Shown: positions 17,243-25,980 of the stretch, in pieces | Position numbering within the stretch: the first letter of the stretch is position 1 | Layout: each line of letters starts with the position of its first letter | Notes under the pieces: generated by a model | The model's input: only the letters and a program-made list of their open reading frames with translations | Databases searched by the model: none | What the model was told of the DNA's origin: nothing | Position numbers and translations under genes: made by a program | DNA from: Methanoregula sp. | GTDB taxonomy: Archaea; Halobacteriota; Methanomicrobia; Methanomicrobiales; Methanospirillaceae | Direction of reading: 5' to 3' | Length of the DNA stretch: 64,000 bases | NCBI RefSeq assembly: GCF_028712425.1 | Contig: NZ_JAQTQD010000003.1 | Span: forward strand, 1-64,000

Positions 17243-18115
17243 TCACGCCACAATCTTCGTTATCGGTATCTCCAGAATATCCTCGGCACCGCACTTCTTA
17301 AGCTTCGGGATAAGCCCGTTGACTGATCCCTTCGGCACAACAGTCTGGATGCTGTAGTAGTCGATCCCGTGGAGCCGGCTCACCGTAGGTTTCTTCATCG
17401 CCGGCAGTGCCGCAACAATCTTCTCCATGGATGCTGTCGGGACGTTCATGGTCAAAAGGACCTTATGCCGGGCATCGATAACACCGAACAGGAGCGTCTT
17501 GATCTCCTCGATCTCGCGCCGCTTCTCCGGGTCTGCCCAGCTTGCCTTGTTTGCGATGATCGCCGTGTGGGACTCCATGATCTGGCCGATGATCTTGAGG
17601 CCATTCTTCCGGAGCGTTGTCCCGGTCTCGGTAAGGTCGACGACCACATCCATCAGGTCGGGGACTTTTGCCTCCGATGCACCAAACGAGTGGAAGAGCT
17701 GGACCGGGATCTTTAAGTTCTCGAAGAACTTCTTCGTGAGCTCGGGGTATTCGGTCGTGACCCGGCTGTTTGGCCGGATCTGGCTGACGTTCTCAATGGG
17801 CTCGTCACGGTGCACCGCAACAACGATCTTGACATTTCCCTCACCGGTTTTACTGTAGGAGAGGTCTGCCACCTCAACCACGTCGGCGCCGGTCTCGGTG
17901 ATCCAGTCAAGGCCCGAGATGCCAAGGTCGAAGTATCCCTTGTCCACGTACGTCGGGATCTCCTGCGGGCGGAGGATCTTGACCTTCCCGATCCGGGGGT
18001 CATCAATACGGGGGTTGTAGTCGCGGTCCGTGCGCCGGACCTCGAGGTCTGCCTCCTTGAACAGCTGGAGGGTCTGCGCCTCAAGGCTGCCCTTCGGGAG
18101 TGCGATGGTGATCAT
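17243..18115 (-). CDS. hisG: ATP phosphoribosyltransferase, long form
   Basis: Catalyses the first step of histidine synthesis, joining ATP and PRPP to phosphoribosyl-ATP. The ATG at 18115 gives 290 residues, the usual long-form length, and starts MITIALPKGSLEAQTLQLF as expected; upstream ATGs at 18127 and 18193 add non-conserved residues. The catalytic bilobed domain (1-210) has GISGLDWI and the PRPP-binding DLTETGTTLRKNGL; the C-terminal domain (about 212-290) with LLFGVIDA and TVVPKGSVNGLI is the HisG_C regulatory module for histidine feedback. It lies 58 bp after the DUF1015 gene on the same strand. Confidence 0.95.
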   Translation of the reverse strand: MITIALPKGSLEAQTLQLFKEADLEVRRTDRDYNPRIDDPRIGKVKILRPQEIPTYVDKGYFDLGISGLDWITETGADVVEVADLSYSKTGEGNVKIVVAVHRDEPIENVSQIRPNSRVTTEYPELTKKFFENLKIPVQLFHSFGASEAKVPDLMDVVVDLTETGTTLRKNGLKIIGQIMESHTAIIANKASWADPEKRREIEEIKTLLFGVIDARHKVLLTMNVPTASMEKIVAALPAMKKPTVSRLHGIDYYSIQTVVPKGSVNGLIPKLKKCGAEDILEIPITKIVA

Positions 18116-18173
18116 ACCATACACCATCGTTTTAAAAAACAATAAAGGATCGGATAAAAAGCGGATGAGGGCT

Positions 18174-19439
18174 TCAATCAAACGAATGGACAACGAGGCC
18201 GCTCAGCAGCTTGGGTTCGAACCACGTGGACTTCGGCGGCATGATGCCTCCGGCGTCGGCAATGGAGAGGACGGTCTCCACCTTCACCGGCTGCATTGCG
18301 AACGCGAGCTGGTAGGTCCCTTCATCAACGAGTTTTTCAAGGTCGGAGACCGGGCGGGCCCCGCCCAGGTACTGGAGGCGTGCATCGCCCCGGGGATCGG
18401 TGATGCCCAGCATCCCTTCCAGCACGTGCTTCTGGAGCACGGCGACATCAAGCGTGTCGGGAGTCTCAGCACCGGACTCCCGCAGGCGCGTGCACTCGTA
18501 CCAGGTTCCCCTGAGATAGAGGTGGACAATGTGATACTTTTCCGGATCGGCAATCGCGGGGGGAATGTTGTACACGCTGCCATCGACTGCCGCGTATGGC
18601 CGGACCGTGTAGTGCTTTCCGAGCTCTTTGAGGAAGGTGTCGGGAGTAAAGGGACCAAGGTCGGTAAGGAGCCGGCTGTACCCGTGGATCTTCACCCGGT
18701 TGTGGGCGAACAGGACTCCCATGAACCTGCAGACCTCTGTTCCCGGCTGGTTACCGGATGCAAGGATCTTGTCAACAAGGTTCACCGATGCCTTGGCGCG
18801 GTGGTGGCCATCGGCAATGTAAAGTGCCGGGATTTCAGCGAAGCGCCGTTCGAGTTCAGCGAGGACCGTGGGATCCGTGATCCGGAAGATCTGGTGGACT
18901 GCCCCCTGCCCTATCTGCACCTCTGCAACCGGCGGTTCTGTGCGGGCAACCTGTGATTCGATGAAGGAGAAGAGGTCTGCACCGTCGCGATAGAGGAGGA
19001 CCACCGGCCCATTGTGCGCACGGACGGCTTCGATGTGCCTTGTCCGGTCCTCCTCCTTGTCGTACCGTGTCAGTTCATGGCGACGGATCTTGTTTTTCCG
19101 GTAATCATCCACGTCAAGGCAGCAGCAGAGGCCAAGGAACACGTCCCCGTCCTGCTGTGCCCGGTACAGGTATATGCCGGGTTCCTGGTCCTTCTTCATG
19201 AGCCCTTCCTGCTCAAGGTGGAGGAACATCTCCCGCGCCCGTTGGTACACGCGGTCATCATGGGGGGGAATGCCCGGGAGTTCGGCATCGGGCCTGCTCA
19301 CGCGCAGGAAACTCTTCGGGTTCTGTGCAATGATCGCCTTTGCCTCGTCAGCAGTCACCACATCATACGGCACTGCCGCGATCTCCGGCGCAGCCTCCCG
19401 GACCGGCCGCACCCCTGAAAAACGATATATCCTCACCAT
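18174..19439 (-). CDS. DUF1015 family protein
   Basis: The 421-residue protein matches the DUF1015 family throughout: the start VRIYRFSGVRPV, the PYDVVTADEAKAI motif near residue 26, NPKSFLRVSRPDAE, the central YIADGHHRAKAS motif, and a C-terminal domain ending in PPKSTWFEPKLLSGLV. DUF1015 proteins are widespread in anaerobes and archaea; some relatives are proposed to act in amino acid or nucleotide metabolism but the reaction is unsettled. The ADGHHR motif, with two His and an Arg next to Asp, suggests a metal or phosphate site. It is upstream of and co-directional with hisG. Confidence 0.85.
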   Translation of the reverse strand: MVRIYRFSGVRPVREAAPEIAAVPYDVVTADEAKAIIAQNPKSFLRVSRPDAELPGIPPHDDRVYQRAREMFLHLEQEGLMKKDQEPGIYLYRAQQDGDVFLGLCCCLDVDDYRKNKIRRHELTRYDKEEDRTRHIEAVRAHNGPVVLLYRDGADLFSFIESQVARTEPPVAEVQIGQGAVHQIFRITDPTVLAELERRFAEIPALYIADGHHRAKASVNLVDKILASGNQPGTEVCRFMGVLFAHNRVKIHGYSRLLTDLGPFTPDTFLKELGKHYTVRPYAAVDGSVYNIPPAIADPEKYHIVHLYLRGTWYECTRLRESGAETPDTLDVAVLQKHVLEGMLGITDPRGDARLQYLGGARPVSDLEKLVDEGTYQLAFAMQPVKVETVLSIADAGGIMPPKSTWFEPKLLSGLVVHSFD

Positions 19440-19616
19440 GCAAGACCCCGCGCATTGACAGTACGTTTACGTGCTCTCATTATTGTGTGTGATCCCATAT
19501 AACGCAGACTCACCCCGTCATGCCGGGCGTTCTGCACACGCCCGCAGGACAAATGCTATGAATACCAAGCACTCAGGATGTTTACCCAGATCCGCCAGGC
19601 ACCAGGAGAATGTCCC

Positions 19617-20102
19617 ATGATCCGGCCCCATGACCTCGCTCTCTTCCCGCTGCCCCAGATCCGCCGGGCAACACCCGCCGATATCGCGGCGATAGTTGCC
19701 ATCGAGAAGGAGTCGTTTATCGATCCCTGGGAGCAGGCAGTCTTTCTCGAAGCGCTGACGTACTATCCCACCACCTATTTTGTCGCAGAGTGCGATGGCG
19801 CCGTTGTCGGGTTCGTTGTAGGCGGGCTTGAGGACACCGGGGAAAACATCTACGGCCATCTCTGCAATCTCGGGGTCAGCCCGCGGTACCGCAGGCGGGG
19901 GATAGCAAAGCTGCTCGTGAACCGGGTCGAACACCAGTTCGCACTGGAACTGGCCACGGGCGTCCAGCTGGAAGTCCGGGTTTCCAATACCGCAGCCCAG
20001 CGCTTTTACCGCAGGATGCGGTACCGCGAAGTCTTCGGGATTGAGCATTATTACGCAAATGGCGAGGACGCCATTGTCATGATGAAGTGGTTCCGGTTCT
20101 GA
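19617..20102 (+). CDS. rimI: GNAT N-acetyltransferase, RimI-like
   Basis: The 161-residue protein has the GNAT fold: PQIRRATPADIAAIVAIEKESF (strand 1-helix 1), CDGAVVGFVVGG, the acetyl-CoA motif RYRRRGIAKLLV (about 88-99) and VRVSNTAAQRFYRRMRY near the C-terminus, which is characteristic of the RimI/Ard1 N-terminal acetyltransferases. It likely acetylates protein N-termini. The ATG at 19617 is preferred as GGAGA precedes it by 8 nt; an upstream ATG at 19578 would add 13 residues. It is divergent from the DUF1015 gene. Confidence 0.85.
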   Translation: MIRPHDLALFPLPQIRRATPADIAAIVAIEKESFIDPWEQAVFLEALTYYPTTYFVAECDGAVVGFVVGGLEDTGENIYGHLCNLGVSPRYRRRGIAKLLVNRVEHQFALELATGVQLEVRVSNTAAQRFYRRMRYREVFGIEHYYANGEDAIVMMKWFRF

Positions 20103-20116
20103 CGGTACGGGCCACG

Positions 20117-20123
20117 TTTTTTT
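20117..20123 (+). terminator. T7 terminator after rimI
   Basis: Seven T residues 14 bp after the stop codon, preceded by GGGCCACG. This would separate rimI from the permease gene. Confidence 0.4.
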
Positions 20124-20167
20124 GTTCCCGTCCCGTCCGGATCAAATGAAAATAATTTATTTCACAA

Positions 20168-21811
20168 ATGCATCATGTATGGTCTGCTGATCGTGCAACG
20201 AGTGAGTACCGCTTGATCCAGACCAGCCCGCCACCAGAACCTGCCGGTAACAACGACAAACCGGTTTTTCCCTTCCCGGACGCCGATCAAACGAAGGAAG
20301 AGATCGAAGAGAGCAAAACGCACCACCACCGTCCCCGCGACCCGCTGCCGCCCATGGGCGAGTTCGGGCTGAAACGCGGAATCCGCCCGTGGATGGCCAA
20401 CCTGATCGCCATCGGGGGCATCATCGGTTCCTGCTATTTCCTCGGCACCGGGTACCTCATCTCCGAGATGGGCCCAAGCGTCATTTTGCTCTACGCCATC
20501 GGCGGCCTCATCATCTATACCGTGATGCAGTCGTTTGCCGAGCTGCTGGTCAATGTCCCGCGGCAGGGGAATTTCATCAGCTATTCGGCGGAGTTCATCT
20601 CCCCGACATGGGCCGTTGGTACCGGCTGGAGTTACTGGTTCAACTGGTGCGCGTATATCCCCTCCGAGGCTGTAGCAGGGGGCATCATCATGCACGTGTT
20701 CGTCCCCACGGTGCCGGTGGTGTTGTGGGCCATTGCATTTCTCCTGATGATCACGATCCTGAACCTGATCCAGGTCGGGGGGTTTGGCCTGGTGGAGAGT
20801 TCGCTTGCGATCATCAAGATCGCGCACAACGTCATCTTCTGCGCAGTTGCGGCCCTGATTGTCCTGGGCCTCATCGGGACGGCAGGGTTCATCGGGACAA
20901 GCGTGGTCCTCCCTCCGGACGTGAACCTGTATGACGCCATCTTTCCGGCCGGGGCCTTCATCCTTGTCGTCAACATGGCCCTGATCCTCGTCAACTTCCA
21001 GGTCTCGGAGATCGTGGGCCTGGCCGCTGCCGAGACCCAGAACCCGAAGCAGACAGTTCCAAAAGCCTGCCGGCAGGTGGTGCACCGGATCATATGCGTT
21101 GACATCCTCCCGATCTTCTTTCTCATTCTCATCATCCCGTTTGCCGAGGCAGGGCTCACGGACAGCGTCTTCTCGACCGCACTTGCCAGGTACGGGTTCC
21201 AGGAGGCGGCAGCCGTCCTCTCCTTTATTGTCCTGACGGCCGCGTTCTCCTGCGCGAACAGCGGGTTCTACGGCGCTGTCCGTGCCCTCTACGGGCTGTC
21301 GGTTGAGGAGGGCATGGCGCCCCGGTTCCTCTCGCGGCTGAACCGCAACTGCGTCCCCATGGTCGGGACACTCGTCACCCTTGCGTGCTGCTGGCTCGTC
21401 CTCTCCCTCTGGTGGTTCACGAACGGCGAAGGCCAGCTCTACATCTGGCTCCTCTCCGTGTCGGCGTTCACTGGTGCCATCTGCTGGATCTCCATCTGCT
21501 GGGCGCAGGTGGTCTTCCGCAAGCGCATCCATGAACGCGGGTATACCAATGCGGATATTATCGCCCCGGCCCCACTCTCGCCGTGGATGCCGGTAATTGT
21601 CGGTGTAGTGCTGGAAGTAATCGCCCTTGTCGTGCTCGCGTTCAACCCCGACCTTTCCGGGTCCCTCTACCTCTCGGTTCCGGTCCTGTTCGTCCCGATG
21701 ATCCTCTACTGGGTCGGGAGGCGCACCGGAAGGCTCAAGCCCTTCAGGTACCTGAATCCCGATGAAAAAACCTTTGACGAGCTCTTCCCGGACAAGCGGG
21801 TAAAACAGTAA
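20168..21811 (+). CDS. APC-superfamily amino acid permease
   Basis: The 547-residue protein has about twelve membrane helices from residue 75 to 520. The APC signature is in helix 1 (ANLIAIGGIIGSCYFLGTGYLI, an unwound GxG substrate site) and the AAETQNPKQTVPKA segment between helices 6 and 8 is typical of amino acid transporters. The N-terminus carries about 62 hydrophilic, Pro/His-rich residues before the family core MGEFGLKRGI, an unusual extension; starting at the internal ATG (20354) would remove it, but the ATG at 20168 follows an AT-rich promoter and may be leaderless. Substrate not predictable. Confidence 0.85.
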   Translation: MHHVWSADRATSEYRLIQTSPPPEPAGNNDKPVFPFPDADQTKEEIEESKTHHHRPRDPLPPMGEFGLKRGIRPWMANLIAIGGIIGSCYFLGTGYLISEMGPSVILLYAIGGLIIYTVMQSFAELLVNVPRQGNFISYSAEFISPTWAVGTGWSYWFNWCAYIPSEAVAGGIIMHVFVPTVPVVLWAIAFLLMITILNLIQVGGFGLVESSLAIIKIAHNVIFCAVAALIVLGLIGTAGFIGTSVVLPPDVNLYDAIFPAGAFILVVNMALILVNFQVSEIVGLAAAETQNPKQTVPKACRQVVHRIICVDILPIFFLILIIPFAEAGLTDSVFSTALARYGFQEAAAVLSFIVLTAAFSCANSGFYGAVRALYGLSVEEGMAPRFLSRLNRNCVPMVGTLVTLACCWLVLSLWWFTNGEGQLYIWLLSVSAFTGAICWISICWAQVVFRKRIHERGYTNADIIAPAPLSPWMPVIVGVVLEVIALVVLAFNPDLSGSLYLSVPVLFVPMILYWVGRRTGRLKPFRYLNPDEKTFDELFPDKRVKQ

Positions 21812-21819
21812 CCAGTCCC

Positions 21820-21824
21820 TTTTT
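21820..21824 (+). terminator. T-run after the permease
   Basis: A short T5 run 9 bp after the permease stop, in the 47-bp convergent gap with hmgA. Weak by itself. Confidence 0.25.
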
Positions 21825-21858
21825 GATCGGAAAGAAAAGGAAGGGGAAGGGCGGGAAT

Positions 21859-23139
21859 TTATCCCCGGCCGAGCTGCTGGTGGGCGCGGGCCAGGTGCTG
21901 GGCGGCAAGGGCGCCGAGGAGCGAGAGTTCACCCGCAAGGACGCCTGCGCCGATGATCTCCGCGAGTTTCTTCGCGTTCGTGCCCGGTGGCGTTCCGCTT
22001 CCCGCGACACCGAGAAGTTTTAAGCATTCCTGCTGGGTGTCAACTCCTGTGCCCCCGCCAACGGTGCCGACCGGAAGAGAGGGCAGCGTAACGGAAACGT
22101 ACACCCCTTGTTCTGTCTGGTCGACCGTGGTGATGCAGGTACTTCCGTCGATCGCGTGGGCCGCGTCCTGGCCGCAGGCAATGAACATGGCCGCAACGAT
22201 GTTTGCCGCGTGCGCATTGAACCCCATGGCACCGGCGCGGGCAGATCCAACCAGGTTCTTCCGGTAGTTCACCTCGAAAAGGGACTGTGCGTCGGTTTTG
22301 AAGATCGTTTTAACCTGTTCATGGGTGAGGGCGACCCCGGCAACAACGCTCCGGCCCCGGCCCATGATAGCGTTGATGGCGGCTGGCTTCTTGTCGGTGC
22401 ACATGTTGCCCGAGAGGGCGATGAGCCGCGCACCGGTGCCCTGCGCGATCATGTCGGCGACCTTCGCGCTTGCGATGGTGACCATGTTCATGCCCATCGC
22501 GTCCTTGGTGTCGAACTCCATCCTCACGTAGACGCTGGTGCCGGTCACGAATGTGACAATGTCGGTCAGTTTCCCGTGCGAGGTCGTGCTCTCAGCAGCA
22601 GCCCTCAGCTCATCGCGGTGGGCTTTCACCCAGTCACAAACCTGTACCGCGTGCGCAACGCTCTCCGTTGCAAAGACGGGCGCCCGGGTCATGCCGTCAT
22701 GGAGGATCCGGACTTCTGCACCGCCGGCCTTCGTGATCGCGTTGCAGCCGCGGTTGACCGAGGCGACAAGTGCCCCCTCCGTTGTCGCAAGCGGCAGCCA
22801 ATACTTCCCACTGGCACAGCCCCCGTTGACGAGGACCGGCCCGGCAACGCCGACCGGCACCTGCACGGTCCCGATCATGTTCTCGCAGTTGCGCTTTGTC
22901 ACGCGGTCAACGTCGATACTGAAGATACCGATGTTATCGAGTTTTGCCCCTGTCTCCTGCTCGATGAATCCGCGCCGGACCCGGATGGCGTCGATGGGCA
23001 TGAGCTCCTTTTCCAGTTCGTAGATCTTCAGTGTCCCGTCTTTCAGTTTTGCGTGAATAACGGCATCCCTTTCCTTGTCCTGACCTGATTGTGCGCCGCC
23101 GGCCTGCCCCTCAGAGCGGCGCTGTGCATCATCAGCCAT
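21859..23139 (-). CDS. hmgA: HMG-CoA reductase (class I, NADPH type)
   Basis: Reduces HMG-CoA to mevalonate for archaeal isoprenoid lipids. The 426-residue sequence has all class I hallmarks: the ENMIGTVQVPVG CoA site (86-97), Glu121 in TTEGALVAS, the DAMGMNM dinucleotide motif (213-219), the Lys250/251 pair, Asp325 in GQDAAHAIDG, GTVGGGT (358-364), and catalytic His415 in AAQHLARAH. The N-terminus has about 25 extra polar residues before the usual KLKDGTLKIYELEKE, but no other start codon is available. Its ATG lies only 5 bp from the ATG of divergent trm5b, so their promoters must overlap the opposite coding sequences. Genes for the preceding pathway steps are at 27-29 kb. Confidence 0.97.
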   Translation of the reverse strand: MADDAQRRSEGQAGGAQSGQDKERDAVIHAKLKDGTLKIYELEKELMPIDAIRVRRGFIEQETGAKLDNIGIFSIDVDRVTKRNCENMIGTVQVPVGVAGPVLVNGGCASGKYWLPLATTEGALVASVNRGCNAITKAGGAEVRILHDGMTRAPVFATESVAHAVQVCDWVKAHRDELRAAAESTTSHGKLTDIVTFVTGTSVYVRMEFDTKDAMGMNMVTIASAKVADMIAQGTGARLIALSGNMCTDKKPAAINAIMGRGRSVVAGVALTHEQVKTIFKTDAQSLFEVNYRKNLVGSARAGAMGFNAHAANIVAAMFIACGQDAAHAIDGSTCITTVDQTEQGVYVSVTLPSLPVGTVGGGTGVDTQQECLKLLGVAGSGTPPGTNAKKLAEIIGAGVLAGELSLLGALAAQHLARAHQQLGRG

Positions 23140-23144
23140 GATTA

Positions 23145-24095
23145 ATGGTTAGCACCTATACTCTTATGATACACGTGGTCGGGAAGACGGCAGGTCGGTG
23201 GGGGCTCCGCGTCCCAGCACGGCAGGGGGAGGAGGTGCGGCAGGCGCTCATACGGGAGGGCGCGCTCGATCCCTCCCTCAAAGTCCTGCGCGAGGGTTCC
23301 GACCTCATCCTGCCGCTCCGTGAAGAGCGCGAGGGTGCATCATTGTTCGAATTCGAGGCGCACCCGGGGAGGGAGCCGCTGCCCCGGCACGAACTGGTAG
23401 GCGGGATTGCCATCATGCAGGAGAACGATCCCTCCGGTGCGCAGCAGTTGCTGGCATCCCGCCCCTCGCTCCACACGGTTGTCTTTGCACAGGGCGAGGT
23501 CCACGGCGAGTACCGGATCCGGGAGTTCTCCCACCTTGCCGGGGAATCGACGACCCGCACGCTCGTGACCGAGCATGGGCACACCTTTGTTGTGGATCTT
23601 GCAGGTGCTTACTTCTCGGCCCGGCTCTCTACCGAGCGCCAGCGCATCCTTTCCCAGGTGCGGGAGGGGGAACTCGTGCTCGACATGTTTGCCGGGGTCG
23701 GCCCGTTCGCGATCACGCTGGCGAAACGGGCATCGCTTGTCGTCGCCGTGGATCTCAACCCAAAAGCGGTTGCCCTGATGTTCGAGAACCTGCACCGGAA
23801 CCGGACAGAAAATGTCCTCCCGCTGCTCGCGGATGCCCGACACCTCGCCCGGATCCTCCCGTGGCGATTCGACCGGGTGGTCATGAACCTGCCCCTTGCC
23901 GACACGGAATTCCTGTCGGAGGCATTCCGGCTCGTCCGGCCGGGCGGAATGATCCATTTCTACTCGCTCGTCTCCGCTGAAGGAGAACACGCGGACCGGA
24001 TCCGGGAACTGGGTGGGGCCATTGCCGCGGAACGGGTCGTGCGGTCGTACTCGCCGGCGCAGTGGCATGCGGTGTACGATATCCGTGTGAGATAG
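23145..24095 (+). CDS. trm5b: tRNA (guanine37-N1)-methyltransferase Trm5b
   Basis: Makes m1G37 in tRNA, which prevents frameshifting. The 316-residue protein has the Trm5b N-terminal D1-like domain (GLRVPARQGEEVRQALIREG, about 20-60), the middle domain with YRIREFSHLAG and DLAGAYFSARLSTERQRI, and the class I SAM domain with VLDMFAGVGPF (178-188), AVDLNPKAV and the VVMNLP motif (NLP 248-250). A related enzyme, Taw2 for wyosine synthesis, shares the core, but the D1 domain favours Trm5. A second ATG at 23166 is possible as the true start and would widen the tiny gap to hmgA. Confidence 0.88.
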   Translation: MVSTYTLMIHVVGKTAGRWGLRVPARQGEEVRQALIREGALDPSLKVLREGSDLILPLREEREGASLFEFEAHPGREPLPRHELVGGIAIMQENDPSGAQQLLASRPSLHTVVFAQGEVHGEYRIREFSHLAGESTTRTLVTEHGHTFVVDLAGAYFSARLSTERQRILSQVREGELVLDMFAGVGPFAITLAKRASLVVAVDLNPKAVALMFENLHRNRTENVLPLLADARHLARILPWRFDRVVMNLPLADTEFLSEAFRLVRPGGMIHFYSLVSAEGEHADRIRELGGAIAAERVVRSYSPAQWHAVYDIRVR

Positions 24096-24553
24096 CGGTG
24101 GCTGGGGTTGCAGGGCAGGCCCCTGGAAAATCCGGTATCCCCGTAGATCTCCATAACCCTCCTATCCCCGTTTCCCGGCCCCCGCCCCCCAGAACCAGAA
24201 ACCAGCCCCCGTTCCCTGACCTCCGCTGGAACTGCACTGTACAGGCCGGTTATTCTGAGCGTAAAACCGGCAGCCAGCCGATCCGGGCCTTTATATCGGT
24301 TTCCCGGAAAACCATCCCAGAAAACAGCCAAAACAGGCCGGCCGGGCAGGTCCGAAAGAAGGCAATCGGAGCCCATTACGACCCCGGATTGGATATTTTA
24401 CCCGAAACGGGGGGTGAGACCCCCCATGGTCGAAAAGCGATCCCTTCCCCTGCCCCCGTCGGGGACAGGGATCCTGCGGGGAACCGTGTATCCTGCCATG
24501 ACGCAGAGCAGCACGGTCCGGACTTCGCATCGGGAAGGACAATGCTGCGTACC
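24096..24553. other. 458-bp gene-free convergent spacer
   Basis: No frame shows the codon bias of real genes here; open frames are low-complexity Pro/Arg-rich. The tract has C-rich runs and CCCGGATTGGATATTTTACCC-like sequence (24383-24403 region) that shares words with spacers near 1390 and 48020. It separates trm5b from a convergent gene and may be a degenerate repeat. Confidence 0.4.
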
Positions 24554-25156
24554 TCAGTGATGGTTATTGCTGCCTGTGCCTTTCCAGTGAATCTCGGGTT
24601 TCACCATCTTGCTCATGCCATTGTCATAGCGGAAGATGAGCCTGCGGTTTTCAAGGTTCTGCAATGTCCTTGAGAGTGTGGACTTGGGTATGCCGGTCCT
24701 TGCAGAGAGATCCGCCTGGTTCATCTCGCCGTGGTTCATGAGCGCTTCCATAACGGATCTCTCGTTGCCTTTCAACAGGTTCAGCACAATGCCGGGGCTT
24801 TCTTCAGGGACCGTTTCCGGGCCCGGTCCAGCGATTTGATGAAGGGTGGAATGATCAGGACTTTGCAGGATTTCCGGTACCGGCTCCCCTTTCTGAAGAG
24901 AGACGATCGTTGCGTCATCCGCCGAGTGGGAATAGATCCGGTAAAGAACCATCATACTGATGCCCAGCAGGAATGCTGTGACAGCAATGATAACACAATC
25001 AAGGAGGGTGTATACACCGGGAATACTTGCTACCGCCGGGTCGCCACCGTTGAATACCACGTTGATGGTCAGGGGACGGAGGAACGTCAGGGCAAGAAGA
25101 AAGGCCGATGCTGTGGATATACCCATGGCGAACGCGGCTTTTTTATTCAGGTGCAT
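24554..25156 (-). CDS. Membrane-bound winged-helix transcriptional regulator
   Basis: The 200-residue protein has two membrane helices (about 8-32 and 45-72) with a short outside loop, a charged linker, and a C-terminal winged helix (about 128-190): GNERSVMEALMNHGEMNQADLSART, then GIPKSTLSRTLQNLENRRLI, the recognition helix, and a basic wing. This TM-plus-wHTH architecture (DUF7343-like) is frequent in methanogens and suggests a one-component regulator sensing something at the membrane. It is leftward, 64 bp after the gene at 25221-25889, and may act on neighbouring exported-protein genes. Confidence 0.8.
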   Translation of the reverse strand: MHLNKKAAFAMGISTASAFLLALTFLRPLTINVVFNGGDPAVASIPGVYTLLDCVIIAVTAFLLGISMMVLYRIYSHSADDATIVSLQKGEPVPEILQSPDHSTLHQIAGPGPETVPEESPGIVLNLLKGNERSVMEALMNHGEMNQADLSARTGIPKSTLSRTLQNLENRRLIFRYDNGMSKMVKPEIHWKGTGSNNHH

Positions 25157-25220
25157 TGTATCGAGTATCCGGTAATATTAAAATAGATTTTTTAGAAGAA
25201 TAACTTTCAGGTTTTTGTCG

Positions 25221-25889
25221 TCACTCACTCACAGGGATTGGTGGGCTCACACGCACGACGTTTTCCTTGTCGAGATCGACATGGACGATGAATGTCGTCT
25301 CGTTCCTCGCCGTAGTCGTATTGACGGTCGTAAAGACGATGGAAACGCCGGTCCCGCGCAGAGGAATCTCTTCGGAATTTTTCACCTGGATGCAATCGAA
25401 CGACTGGATATTTATGGTATACATCCCGGCTCCAATGATTTCCCGGACTCTTGCATCCGCAAGGGCGATGTCTTCTGCAAGGTTCCGCTGTTCCGGCGTT
25501 AAGGTGCCGGTTTTGGTCTCAGGATTATTCCTATCGATTAACAGTAGCCTCCCCAGTTTTCCATCGGGATACAATATCAGTGTCGCGCTCTGGTTATGGG
25601 CGATGGTCTCTAATTTTATCGTAGTCTTACTGGCATTTGACCAGTTTGTTGTTACAACGGGCCGGGGCGGGGTCTCATTCTCCGGCATAGTTTTTAAAAC
25701 ACTATCCAGTCCCTTTTCTGAAGGGTGACCGGGTGCCTGTGCCGATTGCGTGTTCCGGATAAGCCAGATATCTTCAGCCCGCCCGTTCTCGCCGCCAGCA
25801 ATAAACGCAACAGCGAATGCCAGTGCCAGTCCCGCCAGGACCAGCATTCCCATCATTGCGATAATTCTTCGATCCATCAGTAATCCCAT
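25221..25889 (-). CDS. Membrane-anchored extracytoplasmic protein of unknown function
   Basis: The 222-residue product has one N-terminal hydrophobic helix (residues about 8-30, IIAMMGMLVLAGLALAFAVAF) and an outer domain with LTPEQRNLAEDIALADARVREIIGAG and a C-terminal strand pair (VSIVFTTVNTTTARNETTFIVHVDLDKENVVRV). The part around residues 130-220 resembles PepSY-type domains in pattern, but this is weak. It sits just upstream of the membrane wHTH gene, same strand, so it may be the sensed or controlled partner. Confidence 0.6.
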   Translation of the reverse strand: MGLLMDRRIIAMMGMLVLAGLALAFAVAFIAGGENGRAEDIWLIRNTQSAQAPGHPSEKGLDSVLKTMPENETPPRPVVTTNWSNASKTTIKLETIAHNQSATLILYPDGKLGRLLLIDRNNPETKTGTLTPEQRNLAEDIALADARVREIIGAGMYTINIQSFDCIQVKNSEEIPLRGTGVSIVFTTVNTTTARNETTFIVHVDLDKENVVRVSPPIPVSE

Positions 25890-25980
25890 TCACATGCAAT
25901 CACGATAAACTCCCCAGTCTGAAAAAAAGAGGAATTTGATGTACAATATCAAATCCATTCAGAGGGTAATTACCGAGCAC

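Noticed and set aside
20162-21532. Long minus-strand frame under the amino acid permease
   Set aside because: Antisense of an obvious membrane protein gene; low-complexity D/E/R composition.
22108-23088. Plus-strand frame opposite HMG-CoA reductase
   Set aside because: Shadow of hmgA; no recognisable domain and no start signal.
24062-24673. 203-codon plus frame across the trm5b-wHTH spacer
   Set aside because: Runs over the end of trm5b and antisense to the wHTH gene, composition is Pro/Arg-rich and codon bias is lacking in the spacer.
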